Below, piece by piece: positions 11,880 through 23,437 of a stretch of 64,000 bases of DNA. Origin of the DNA: Takashimella koratensis (taxonomy: Eukaryota > Basidiomycota > Tremellomycetes > Trichosporonales > Tetragoniomycetaceae); NCBI GenBank assembly GCA_003116875.1, contig BCKT01000011.1:999771-1063770 (forward strand), written 5' to 3'. Under the pieces are notes generated by a model. It saw only the letters and a list, made by a program, of their open reading frames with translations. It made no database searches and was not told the DNA's origin. Each line of letters begins with the position of its first letter. Position 1 is the stretch's first letter. The position numbers were made by a program, and so were the translations under genes.

Positions 11880-12522
11880 ATGTCCAAGCCTAACCGAGTC
11901 GTCATCACCGGAGCAGACATCCCCTCTGGTAAGCGCCACGTCCATCCCCTCGTACTTCTCGAATCAATGCTCACAATATCAATTGAAATCTCTTTTCAAA
12001 CTATACATACAGCCTCGCCAATCCTCTCCAACGCCATCCAGTCGGGCGACAAAGGTTACCTTGCCGGAGTCATTGGTATCGACGAGGCGGGCAAGAAAGT
12101 CTCCGGCGGGGTTGGGGCAGAGACCAAGGCTGCTCTCGGCTGGGCAGCCAAACGCCTCTCGTTCGCTGGCCTCGACCTCTCGGATGGTGAGTCGGTTAGC
12201 AGTACACGGGTCGCTGATTTTTAGTCATCTCGGTCACTATTTACCTCTCCAACTACTCCCAGGACTTTGCGGGCCTCAACGAGGTAAGCCCACCTCCGCC
12301 CTCACCGTCCGAAAGGTGTATGTGTACGTGAGGCTGATAACGTTTAGGCGTACATCTCTTCGTTCCCCGCGGGCACACCCTTGCCAGTGAGGACATGTGT
12401 TGGTGTTGCCGCGCTCCCAATGGGCTGTGCGGTCGAGATGACCTTGGTGAGTGTGGCCTGGCACCCTGTCTTGTCTCTGAGTCTGACGCACATACACACA
12501 GATTGCTGCCACCCGAGCCTGA
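11880..12522 (+). CDS. RidA/YjgF/L-PSP family enamine/imine deaminase
   Basis: RidA proteins hydrolyse reactive 2-enamine/2-imine intermediates made by PLP enzymes and amine oxidases to 2-oxo acid and ammonia. Five exons join in frame (11880-11928, 12013-12186, 12225-12283, 12348-12446, 12502-12522) to give 133 aa, the usual size. It starts MSKPNRVVITGADIPS. The C-terminal signature PVRTCVGVAALPMGCAVEM carries the conserved active-site Arg and Glu, and the last 21-nt exon encodes IAATRA. It sits downstream of the 2-hydroxyacid dehydrogenase, and the amine oxidase and hydroxyacid oxidase lie nearby. A mitochondrial signal is not obvious. Family assignment is secure; the substrate is not. Confidence 0.9.
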
Positions 12523-12910
12523 ACCGCTGATGCCATGAAGTAACTCTCCGTCGTCCTTGCGTGGTCAAGTTACCCATCCATGTCAAAGTGATAGACGAAA
12601 CTATACATGCACTCGTTGAGACTGTCGTTCCATTCAACATGGAAGCATGCGCACTACACGGGCTACGATAACGAGAAGAACTAACCATGCTTGTTGTAAT
12701 CAGAGCGGAGGGATCTCAAATGGGTTTATAGAGGGTGATAGGAACAGGTCAGCAGGGAGTTGCGAACGCCTAGCCAGGAGTCACGAGGTAGGCTGAGCTA
12801 CGAGTCTTGGTTCTCTCTGTTTCTGAATAATCATAAACGGAACAATGCGGTATCTGTGTAGTTGAGACATATGCGTGCAGTGCGAAAGACGAGAGAAGCT
12901 AGACACGAAG
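12523..12910. other. Convergent intergenic region
   Basis: It separates the stop codons of RidA (+) and TFIIB (-). No gene is seen; it presumably holds 3' UTRs. Confidence 0.6.
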
Positions 12911-14574
12911 CTAAGCTGTGGAGGTGGCCGGAGTGGCGTCTCCGTTACCGTTGGGCGTGGGAGCCGCAGTATCCGACGGCGAAGGGGTATCGTTGGCTGG
13001 CGTGTCACCGCGCGACGAAGGGTTTTTGGGAGTATCGGTCCGGGAGGAAGTAGCTGCCAACGAGGCAAGAGCGGCGTAGCCCTCTGGATACTGTGTTTTC
13101 TAAACAAGAGTGAGCAAGGGCAAGATTAGTTGCAGCCGAGGGGGAAGGGATGGACTTACCCATTCAGGACGAATAACGAGGTCAAGCTTCTCCGTGACCA
13201 TCTTGGTAATCCTACAACTTGTCAATACACTCCCAGTGACTATTGCGCAACGATGGCATGAGGTTGGAGGGTTCACTTACAGTTTGATGGTAGAGTCGGA
13301 AACACGAGCGACGCTCGCAATGTCCTTGGCAGTCGTCGACTTGCCGAACAGGACACAAGTGAAGAAACAGACTCCAGCAGCGATCGACAACGGGGAACGA
13401 CCATCGATATTTGATTTCTGTACAGCGGCCGAGGCCACATACTTTGAGGCATTGTAAACTGCCTGACCGAGATCGAGGTAGTTTGTGAATCGACCGAGTA
13501 AACCATCGACAGCTTCGACGGCATTACTATTCCCCTGAACCCCACTAGCCGCGTTCTTCCCCTGGATGGCGGCTTTCACGAGGTTGAAGACGTGCCCAAT
13601 CTCCTTTCGGGAGACCTTGGTCGCCTTGCCTAGTTCGGTGAAAGTACGCGTGACCCCCGCGGCTCGACAGGCGTAGAGGATACACGCGGCGATCACAGCT
13701 TGTTGGTTCTTGCCCTTGATCACGCGGTTAGGCGACTCGTCGGCGATCTTGTAAGCGTGCTGCGCACGCTCCGTGACGGATCGAGGCAGCTGCATGGTAT
13801 CGCACCGTTCGGCGATCTGGGCAAAGACAGTAGAGAGCTGGGCAGCGGTCGCTTTGCCGCTCCCGTTGCCTTGGTTGGCAGCGCGGTTTTGGGCACGCTG
13901 AAGGTTGGCAGAGATACCGGTGCGCCCGTCACGGTGGGAAATGATCGTGTCGAGCCCCGAGTGACCAAGCAGAGGGTTGCCAGCGGCTCCGACACGTGAA
14001 GGGTCGTCACCACCTTCGTCACCGGCAAAGGTCTGCTCAGGTTAGTCTAACTCAGGCGAACAACAGGGTAAGAATTGCTCTCACTCTCCCTGGTGATGGA
14101 GTTAGCTCGTGATCGACTGAGAGCTGTGTAGATTGTATAGTGGTATGAAATGGAAGAAGAGACACTCACATTCGCTGCGGGTGTCGACAATCCGGTCACC
14201 GAGGATAGTGCCACAGTCTCCGCAAACCTAAAACTTAGTCAGCAACGCGTCACAAATACTTCATCTTGAGCAAGAACTCAACACCAGAGCGAAAACTGAC
14301 AAGGTCACCATTGCTGTATTCCTCGATAATGTTCGGAGGGTCATTACGGCAGTTGGGACACAGATGCTTGACGGCGAGGTTGGCGCGCGGTGCTTCGCCA
14401 AACTTGCCCTGTTGAGATATGGGACACAAGGACAACGAGAGCGATGGGTCGATTAAAAAGCAGAAGGAACAGAGAAGATGAGAGAGAAGCAAATTGTCAG
14501 CTTTGTACTCCTCATCGACTTGGAAAGAAGAGTTAGCATACCATTGGGGCCCTCGGTCCTGCAAGGTTCATCAT
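12911..14574 (-). CDS. SUA7: Transcription initiation factor IIB (TFIIB)
   Basis: TFIIB bridges promoter-bound TBP and RNA polymerase II in the nucleus. The first exon (ATG at 14572-14574, MMNLAGPRAPM) is joined to GKFGEAPRANLAVKHLCPNCR. The second half of the zinc ribbon is in the next exon (VCGDCGTILGDRIVDTRSEW), giving the CxxC...CxxC set. The B-linker follows, then two cyclin folds: LPRSVTERAQHAYKIADE with AACILYACRAAGVTRTFTEL, and GRFTNYLDLGQAVYNASKYV with GVCFFTCVLFGKSTTAKDIA. The last exon encodes KTQYPEGYAALASLAATSSR and a Thr/Ser/Pro-rich tail ending ATSTA, stop TAG at 12911-12913. The low-complexity C-terminal extension is longer than in animals. Introns are short and GT-AG. Confidence 0.95.
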
Positions 14575-16253
14575 AACAGTGCTCGTCGCGGTTCGACTAA
14601 CAACGAAGAAGGGGAGAACAGGAGGGAAGAAAGGAAAACCAAAGGACGAACGCGAAATCACAATCAAGTACTCGACGTTCGCTCAGGACGAAGGATCGGT
14701 CCAGAGGATACCGGCACCGGGTCTTGTCCACCCAACGCTGAGAACCAGATGTCAGCCTCTCGTAGAAAGACGTGTTTGGTTTTGGTTTGGGTGTAGGGCA
14801 TACTTCTCTCTCGATATGACTCTTGTCACCCAGAGACCTCCTCACTCCCAATGTATCGCCCAACCGGAAAGAATAAATTGCATGAACACGCCTCCTCCCC
14901 GTCGACCTCGTCTTTCTTGCCCAATTTGCCACCCACTCCGCGAGACCAGACCAGACAGGCCCTTGCCCCTCAACTCACCGGTTGTGTTTATGCAGAGAGA
15001 TTGCTTGTCCCGTGGAGGATCAAGGGTCTTAACCACCTCTTCTCTCGATGCACGCGTACAACCGTCGAGTCGTGGGCAAGTTGTCCTGCTTTTTCGACCA
15101 ACACCAATCCTTCTCTTTTTCCAACGAGGTAGGGGAATCCTCGCTCTTTTGTAAAAAAAATGAGGTTTTGTGGTTGTCTCTCTCCTTGCCTTCTTGCCTG
15201 TGCCAATCTCGGGTCAGGGTCTTTCAGCGGATGGCTCGCGCGCGCGTCCGAAGCTATTCGTCTGAAAGTCGATGAGAGAGACGGGTGAGGTGTGAAGTGG
15301 AGTGGGACAACGAGTCGAGAGGTGACTCGTGGTGGATGGAGAAGAGGAAAGAGAAAAGAGAAAGGAGATGGAATTGGTCGTGTGAAATAGGGGTCTTGGT
15401 CAGCGGCGGGGTGTAGTGTGCGCAAGGTTGGTTATATGCTCCTCCCCTTTTGCACGACCCTACACATCATTACCGGATCGAGTAATCCCCTCAACGGTAT
15501 CAACCGTATCACCGCTCTATTAAACCCACCGACCCTCTGCTCGTGCGCCTTGCCCTGTGATCCATCCTTTGGACCCTTGGCTCCTTTGGCCACGCTACGC
15601 ATGGCTCGAGTGTATGTTTCCCCCCTTTCTTGTTGTTTTCCCCTACCTACTACACTACAACCCAACTCTACATCCTCTCTTTTCTCATTTACCGCAAACT
15701 GACTCCTTGGTTTCCACAGGTGCGTCCCATTCTCTTCCTCCATCAACAACTTACTAACACCTCAATCCCCTCGCTAACCTACATCCCATTTACTGACACC
15801 TTCCTAACTAGACCTTCCTCCCCCCTGGTTAACCCCCTTTTCCCTCAGGCGAAAAGGATCAGTCATCGTTCGACGGTACCCATTCGTTTCGGAGACCCCC
15901 ACGCGTCGGAATTTCGTCAACTCCGATCGACCTACTCCCCGGTCTTCCACGCGAACGAACAGACATTTCGTCACGAAACAACGCTCACCACAAAGAGCGA
16001 GACCACCGCTTCGTTCTGATACTACTGCCGACCCGCTCGTGATCATTTTGACGCGTCACCAGGTCGTTGAACCCGTCAAAGTACGCGAGGGCTCCATCCA
16101 TCCGCTCTTCACCTTCATCCCTTCCTCCACATCCATCCAACAACCCCACACTTCTCACACTAACATCCTCACAGAGCTCCCGACGACGCGCTTCTTTTCC
16201 ACCTATTTCTGGTCGACCGAGTGTTACCAATTCCGCGAGGAGAAAGAGAAACA
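14575..16253. other. Divergent intergenic region, TFIIB / Eaf3
   Basis: The 1.7 kb region holds no recognisable gene. A short ATG ORF at 15601 (MARV) followed by GTATGT and a TTCCACAG acceptor at 15720 might be a spliced leader or upstream ORF, but its continuation has no recognisable protein. Polypyrimidine stretches at 15780-16200 look like the 5' leader of Eaf3. Confidence 0.45.
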
Positions 16254-17827
16254 ATGGCTACCGCCAACCACACGCCCAACCATTTCACGACCGACGAGTA
16301 TGTGCTCGCCTACCATGGCCCACTGCTCTACGAGGCTCGTGTAAGTCATCTCAAAAGCTGCTCTGGTGTCTTGCGCAACTTTGAAGCCCATGGCTGGCGT
16401 GCTGGCGGTTGGATGCATGGCTGGATGCTGATGTTTACCCCGTCTCCCCCCTTTCCCATCACCTCATCACGATAAACATCCGATTCCCTTGCGACACCAT
16501 TTCTCCACCCACTCTTGCCGCATCCACCTTCAAACGACCACAAACACCAACAGATCCTCCTCGCTGAGAACTGGAACGAGACCAACACCCTCTTAGGCTC
16601 CACGGGCCCACACTATTTTATCCACTACAAGGGATGGAAGCAGACGTGAGCTTCCACATAAAGTTTACCCTTCCTCGCGTGATGCTTCTAACAAGACCCT
16701 AGCTGACACTGTTCGCACAGATGGGACGAATGGGTTCCGGAGATGCGTTTGTTGAAGTTGAATGAAGCTGGATTCGCCAAACGCCGCGCGTTGCTCGAGG
16801 CTCAGACGAAGAAGAACCGACCTCCACCTCCGCCCTCCGAGTCGCCTGCACCGGGTACCAAGGGGAAGGAGGCCAAGACGACAGGAAAGAAGGGCGAGAG
16901 CAGCCGAAAGCGTGGTCGAGACTCGCTCGCAGACACTGTAAGTGGATTTAGACTTTGCAGAGCAATTTTCTTAAGTTTTCACGCCGTTGTTTAATATGAC
17001 TAATCGTTTTTGCAGGAGATTGATTACTTGAAGCGACCAGAGGTCAAGATTGTGATTCCTGATGTTCTCAAATTGCAATTGGTCGACGACTGGGAGAACG
17101 TCACGAAGAACAACCAGGTGTGTTCCTCTTCAACAGAGTTTTAAGATTTCTCAGACAAACCTTGCGCACCGTATTCGTAACTTTGCTAACTTTATGAAAA
17201 CAGCTGGTCACGCTTCCTCGTCAACCGAATGTTCGCGAAGTTCTGGAGGAGTACCGAGAATACGTCTTGTCCACCAAGAAGGACCGATCGACGTGAGTTT
17301 TTACACTGCTACCCTCTGATTTTCCGACCCCTAAAGCTGACCGACTCAACAGTCGCGCAACATCACTCTTGTCCGAGATCATATCTGGAATCACGCTTTA
17401 CTTTGACAAAGCGCTCGGCAACAACCTCCTCTACCGATTTGAACGCGCGCAGTATGTCGAGCAGCGACGAGCGGCGGGTGACAAGCCGATGAGCGAGATT
17501 TACGGCGCAGAGCACTTGCTTCGTCTATTTGGTAAGTTGTTGCGTTTGCGTATGCGACGACGTTTACGAACAACTGACATGAGTACAGTCAACTTTGGTC
17601 CGTTCATCGCGTACACCAATATCGACACCGAATCGCTCAACATTCTCCGCGAGTACATCAACGACATTATGAAGTGAGTATCAGAGTTGAGCTCTCAACT
17701 CTCCATAATGGGCGGTTTTTTCCTGACTGGTTGTTCTCTCAGATGGATGATCAGGGAGCAGAAGCGGCTATTCGTTAAAGAGTACGAGACGACAACGACG
17801 CAGTACCAGAACTTGTCAAGGACATAG
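16254..17827 (+). CDS. EAF3: Chromodomain MRG-family protein, NuA4/Rpd3S subunit Eaf3 (MRG15)
   Basis: Eaf3/MRG15 reads methylated histone H3 and acts in the NuA4 acetyltransferase and Rpd3S deacetylase complexes. The start ATG is at 16254 ([20 protein letters not shown]). The chromo barrel is spread over exons with [23 protein letters not shown] and [15 protein letters not shown], including the aromatic cage positions. A basic low-complexity linker follows ([12 protein letters not shown]). The MRG domain contains [70 protein letters not shown] and LREYINDIM. The last exon encodes [17 protein letters not shown], stop at 17825-17827. Length near 330 aa is normal. At least seven short introns interrupt it. 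Confidence 0.94.
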
Positions 17828-18765
17828 CGTGGGTCTGGGTCGTTTTCGAGACGTGTAAGAATGAGGTCAGGGGGAGAGAGATACAATCGGGTGTAACGGG
17901 TCTGATTATCAAGAGGGAAAAGAGAGAATGTGGCTAGCGCAATATCGGTGGCGAGACGGTCATGGCGCGCCTGATGAGGCGATACGATTTGCGGTCCCGA
18001 GGGAAGAGGGGTAGAATAAGTCTGGTTCATCGTCTGGCCAGAGAAGAACGGGTCGAACGATACCCTTACCACATCATTTCATCACTTTTGTCCTTTCTCC
18101 TGTTCTCTCTCTCTCTCCCTGTGTGATTCCAACAGTGTGTTTCCCTTCCCTCGTTTCCTGAGTTCCATTTTTTTCGATGTTTATTACTTAGCACAGACCA
18201 TAGGGACTGGCGCCGTGTACGGCGAAGTAGCGTGAATCAGGTGGGGTCCGGGGTGTGACTGAGAAAGCGCGAGAGAGCGAAAGGGGTGACGAGTAGATAG
18301 TCGCTCGTGTCTAAACTGAGGCCTCATGAATCCAGATGAGCCTGGTCACATAATATAGAGGCAAACTGATGAATGCATCACGGAAAGGGCAGTATGAACA
18401 TGAGCCCAAGGGGGCGACAAGAAAAGAAGGGATTGATATCGGGTCACGGGTGGGATTTTGAGCTGCAGCCAAAGTGAGAATTGGGTTTTGCTGAGAACAG
18501 TTGGAGTAGTAGAGAAAGTGGAGATGAATGGGACGTAATGCTGATCAAACAATATGAGAGATGTGCAAGGCGCACGAAGAGGTCATGATGGCGAGGAACA
18601 GGGGGGAAATGGACATAGGTGTTCAGGCTGATGATAAGCGAGGAGTACAAAGCTACCGACTTGAGCGTGTCGACGGGCTGCAAGGTAGAAATGGGAAGGT
18701 GATGGCGATGAGTTTTGAAGTGGTTGAGGTTTTGAGGCGAGGAAGAGAAGAGGAGGAAGGCGCGA
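17828..18765. other. Convergent intergenic region, Eaf3 / LC8
   Basis: The 0.9 kb region lies between two stop codons. Only short ORFs without recognisable features are present. Confidence 0.55.
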
Positions 18766-19695
18766 TCATGACGTCTTCCACAGGAGGATGGCGATGGGTC
18801 CGAGGTAAAAGTAAATGAAGTTTTTCGTCTCTGCGCGATGGTCAGTGAGTGCTGATGGGGCGAGAGAGGAGGCCACGAAGGCCAGAAGATTAGGTAGGGA
18901 ACAGGGGACGTGGTTGAGGAGTGGGAGATTGATAAAGACCAGGACTGACCGTGGGTGACGAAACTGCCGAAGCTAGGAAGCAGAGTCAGCATGTCAAGTC
19001 AGAGTGGGTTGACATAGCAGAGGAAGCAGAGGACAAAGTGCGACTCGTGGTGGTGAGTCTGGTGCTCAACTACCGGGGTTGGAGGTGATGTTGATTGACT
19101 CGACGATGAAGACAACGACGTCGAGAAGAGAAGAAAAGAAAGAGAATAGAGAGCCAAGACGAGATATAGAAAGATGCAGCCAGAACAAAAGCTCGACTCA
19201 CTTCTTCCCAACGACACAGTGCCAAGTTGTCCCATACAGCCTGTCGAATTCTTTCTTGATATACATCGCCATGTCCTTTTCGACATTGTACCTGTCGAGA
19301 GCGAGGACGGCGGTGTCCACTGCGCGCTGTTGCATGTCGTCGCCCACTGCAGGGTGGGTCGGGGGTGGGTAGAGAGAGGTGAAAGGGAGGGAGAGGTGTG
19401 AGATGAGGGCAGGGGAAATGAGGGGAGGTGGTTAACAGCGAGTTGGAGAGTGGGAAGGTGGAGAAAGTCATGTCAGCCAACATGTTACAGCAGACAGGTG
19501 GAGACCGGGGACTATCCCGCCAGCCGTTGTATACCATCCTCTCCAGGAGCCCTCCCAGACAGCCATACCAGCGTCTCCGTTGGGGACAGAGCAGTGCATA
19601 GACACCACCTCTCTCTCTCTCTCACACTCACTGTCCACGTTTTTGATGACGGCCTTGGCCGGGATCCCTGGTACGTGTTGCGTCTGGTCGTCCAT
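18766..19695 (-). CDS. DYN2: Dynein light chain LC8 (DYNLL/Dyn2 family)
   Basis: LC8 is the small dimeric hub light chain of cytoplasmic dynein that also binds many short linear motifs. Four exons (19632-19695, 19202-19346, 18950-18972, 18766-18830) join in frame to 98 aa: a start [20 protein letters not shown], then [58 protein letters not shown] and [17 protein letters not shown]. These are the highly conserved LC8 helices and ligand-groove strand. The third exon is only 23 nt and restores NFGSFVTH. Length is within about ten residues of animal LC8, with a short N-terminal extension. Confidence 0.96.
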
Positions 19696-20726
19696 GCTGT
19701 TCACTGTATATAGAGGGTAGTGTCGCTGATCGTAGGTCGTAGTCGTGGGTCGTTGCTCGTTGGTCGTGTCTGGTGAGCGGGACGAGGACGAGGATGAGGG
19801 TGGAGTAATGGAGCAATTCCCGATGTTGAGAATGTTGTTGGTTGAAATCCCAAATGAAGAGACGGAGAGTGGGTAACCAAACGCTGGAGCCATCTCAGGC
19901 ACGGAAACAAAACACACAAAGGTGAAAAACGCAGTAACGAGAAAAGAGAATCACACGTACCCTGGGATTAGGATCCCATTAGGAGCCCGTTTCTTGCATG
20001 AGAGAGCTGCGGTGGAGGGCGGAGGGAGAAGGGAGAAGGGGGAGAGAGAGGTGGAGGTGGAGAGGCGGAGAACGAAGCGGAGCGCACAGGGCCCCCGGGG
20101 CTAACAACCTTAACCAAATGTACGACGCTTTCATCGTAAGCACGCATACTACCGGGATCTGACGAAATCTCGAGCCGTAGAAAAGCAAAGCTGGTGTCGA
20201 GGAGACCGAGATGTTGAACTCATCCACTGAGAGACCAGGATACGAGCGTCAATATGCAAGAGGGTGTAGTATCTGTTGATGCATAGAGTCATCGACCCGA
20301 CTCACTCCATGCTTTGGGCATCTTTTACGCCAGAGTTAGATCCTTGCCTGGCTGAAAGTGCACCTCGCCTCCATCAAATTGACCTTTGCCCAGCTCTTAA
20401 TGACTGCACGCTCACCTCTCTCATGTGAACAAGGAAATTTCACTAAGCCAGAGTCGGATCTACCACCATGCTGTCAGCTGAGTCCATGGTACTGTGCCGG
20501 GGTTCACCACGTCGCTTCGGCTCTTGCCCATGAATCGGGCCACGCCACACGCCACGTGGCAACCACGAGACCGACCCGGCCGTCGGTATCTGTCATCGCA
20601 TCGGGTCGTGTCTTCCTCGTCCTCGTCTTGTTCTCCTTACTGCTTGACCTCACCTCCCCCGTCTTCTCTTCAACCTCAGTCCATCTTCCCCCCGTACTTC
20701 CTTACCCATCCCACCTCATCACCCCA
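19696..20726. other. Divergent intergenic region, LC8 / UBX protein
   Basis: The 1.0 kb region holds no gene I can support. A short minus ORF from 20227 (MDEFNISVSSTPALLFYG..) has no recognisable family and its continuation is low complexity. Confidence 0.45.
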
Positions 20727-22951
20727 ATGGCACGGACAAGAGAACAGACGGACGCACTGGAACAGTTGTGGGCTGTGACCGCGTCCGAGTCGGGCGCGGC
20801 TCGGGAGAGGGATGAACGGTTGTTGCGAGAGAACGGGTGGGACGTGCAAGTGAGTATCAGCCAAGTTTTCAACCCTCTTCTTTATTCCCTCTTCTCTCTT
20901 ATCCCTAGTCTCAACACGAGTCTTTGTCTTTGGCCACTTGTTCATCTCCCTGTACTGCTGTCTCGCATCTGTGCCGAGTCGCTCCAACCCCAGTACCGTC
21001 CAGTCCACCATCCTCACTCTCGACCTTGCCTGCACGCGACCAAACCCATCTTCAACCTCATCCCACTTCCTCACCCCTCTTCTCCTGTATCACCTACCTA
21101 CATCCAAACCTTCATCCTCTGTCCCTTCCTAACACGTTTCAGCGCACGATCGAACAGATCTTCTCTATGGACACTACCCCACATGCTCCTCCCACCACTT
21201 CCGTCCCGACCTCTCTTCCTGGCCCTTCGTCCCCCCGGTTCCCCTCGTCCATCCCTCCCACCGTCCCTCCGCTTCGTTCTTCCTCCGCCAACGCTGCAGG
21301 AAACGACCTCGGGCTATCTCCAAAAGTACCCCCGGGCGGTCGGAGGTTGTCTGGCTCCGGATCTGGCTTGAGGAGAGGGTACGGAACTGGACGAGGGACA
21401 GCTGGGGTAGGTTTGAGTGGATTGGGAATGCTCGTTTGGCCATTCACGATGATCTTGTCAGTTCTTACGGGCGCTTGGTACTTGTTCAGTAAGTCAAGGC
21501 TTTGCATGACTCTACCCACGCTCCCTCCTGCCTTTCCTCGACTCCTACCTTCTTCCTATATCTTCTCACCCTTCACACCTGGTCCTTTGGCAACCTCACG
21601 TCCTGACTAACCCCACCTACCAGTCCGAACCTTTGTCCCACTCTCTTTCCTCCCTCACCTCCCTCGTTTCCTCCTCCCACCTCCTTCCCGGCCGCCTCCT
21701 TCCGGTCCTCGAGACCCAACCACCTCCTCCATCCGCTTCGTGCGCGACCTCGAACAACTTACCGGTGCATCTACCGCCTCTTCCACCCTCCCAGACTTCT
21801 GGATCGGTTCGTATCGCGATTTCACAGCCGACGTCCGCCGACAACTCAGAGTCGGGCTCGTCGTACTTACTTGTGGAGAACATGAAGATGATGACGAGTT
21901 TAAAAGAGATGTACTGTGTGATACCGAGTTTGTCAAGAGTCTCAAGGAGAATGACGTGATGGTTTGGGGAGCGGACGTGAGGACTCGTGAAGGATACCTC
22001 GGTGAGTTGAGTTTGTTTTTAGCGGTCTAGTCATGGGCTCGCATTACTCTATCCCAAACCCCCTTCCCATCCGTTAGGAAGACTAACACCTTGCTCGTTT
22101 CAGTCTCTCAAACATTACTCGCCACGACCTACCCATTCCTTGTCTTCCTTTCTCTCCTACCTGTCCCCAACTCCTCCACCCCTCGACTGTCCATCGTTAC
22201 CACCCTCTCCGGTTCTCCCTCAACGACCACGTCCACCTCCTCCGTACTTCAAGTCCTGAGTACGTCCGTCCTGCCACGCACATCCGCCCTGCTTTCTCGA
22301 CTCCGTCGTGAGCGAGCGGCACTCGAGGAGTCGCGGCACCTGCGCCAAGAGCAAGACCGTGCCTTCCGTGAAGCCGAGCGGCGTGACCGAGAACGTATGG
22401 ATGCGGCTCGTCGCGAAGCCGAGCTGGAGCGAGTTAAGAAAGAGCGTGCGGAGAGGGAAGCGGCTTTGGTTGCGAAACGACTAGAAGATCGAAAAGCATG
22501 GAGAAGGTATGCGAGGCGAATGCTACTTCCTCCCTCGGCTGGACCGATACGAGTGGCGCTACGAACCCCGTTAAACCCGGATCGAAACGTCCGACACTTT
22601 GACCCATCCTCTAATGGATGGTCAACTCTTCCTCTATTTGTATATGCCGAAACACTGTTAATCCCGCCCACTGAGAGACCAGAGGATGACCCGACGACTC
22701 CGCCAGAAGGGTACGAACACGCCTGGGGGTTCAAGATCGTAACGACGTATCCACGAAAAGAGGTAGAGTTGGTAGAACAGGGACAAGGAAAAGAACAAGG
22801 AGGTGGTGGAGAGGAAATGTGGAGTTTGGTGAAAAGTGCAGGTGGAACATTGATGGCGGAGAAAATCGAGGGAGGGGATTGGTGTGAGGAGGAAATTAAA
22901 CAAGTTAGGGGAGAGGAAAGTGATGAAGAGGTCGTAGAGGATGATGATTAG
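20727..22951 (+). CDS. UBX-domain protein with UBA and UAS domains (FAF2/UBXD8-like)
   Basis: Members recruit Cdc48/p97 to the ER membrane and lipid droplets for protein degradation. The start ATG is at 20727 (MARTREQTDALEQLWAVTA). The first exon and the start of the second form a UBA-like helix bundle (ENGWDVQ, RTIEQIFSM). After a proline-rich linker comes a hydrophobic hairpin segment (GLGMLVWPFTMILSVLTGAW). The UAS thioredoxin-like domain includes FVRDLEQLTGAS, ADVRRQLRVGLVVLTCGEHE and FVKSLKENDVMVWGADVRTR. A long charged coiled coil (about 22300-22500) precedes the UBX domain with AGPIRVALRTPLNPDRNVRH and GYEHAWGFKIVTTYPRKEVE. It ends EEVVEDDD at TAG 22949-22951. Introns lie near 20850-21141, 21488-21622 and 22001-22103. 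Domain order matches FAF2/Ubx2-type proteins. Confidence 0.88.
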
Positions 22952-23437
22952 GCCAAGGTCAGGGTTTGAAGATGGGATGGAGATGAAGGGAGTAGAAAGT
23001 GGTGGTAAATGTAGTGAGAGAGGTGATATAAAGGATAGTGAGAAGAGATGGAGATGACCTGGAACGGGTGATATGAAAAAAGTACTACTACTGCTCGTCA
23101 TAAGCCAGTCAGCATGTTAACGATAAATAACGTCGAGGCCCTTTTGCAAGTATGTCACAATCTGCAACTATGTCCCAGGTTCAGCGGATCAAGGAGTTAG
23201 TAATTGAAGGTGATTGAAACCTATTTACATTGTCTTGTGTTTACTGACTGAAAAAAAGAGTGAGTTGATTATATCAAGTATCAAGAGGTAGCGCGTGGAT
23301 TGTGAGAGTAGGTGGAGGATACATGATAGTGGGTATGGGATGGGGATGGGGTATGAACTCATGATTGGGGGTTTTAACTTGATCTACTCCTTCTTCTCCT
23401 CCTTCTCCTACACACTCCCCTTCTCACCGACTACAAA
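22952..23437. other. Convergent intergenic region
   Basis: It separates the UBX gene (+) from the membrane protein gene (-). No gene is seen. Confidence 0.55.

Noticed and set aside
15601..15760. Small spliced ORF starting MARV
   Set aside because: It has a donor and an acceptor, but the continuation matches no short ribosomal or other small protein and the frame ends in pyrimidine-rich leader.
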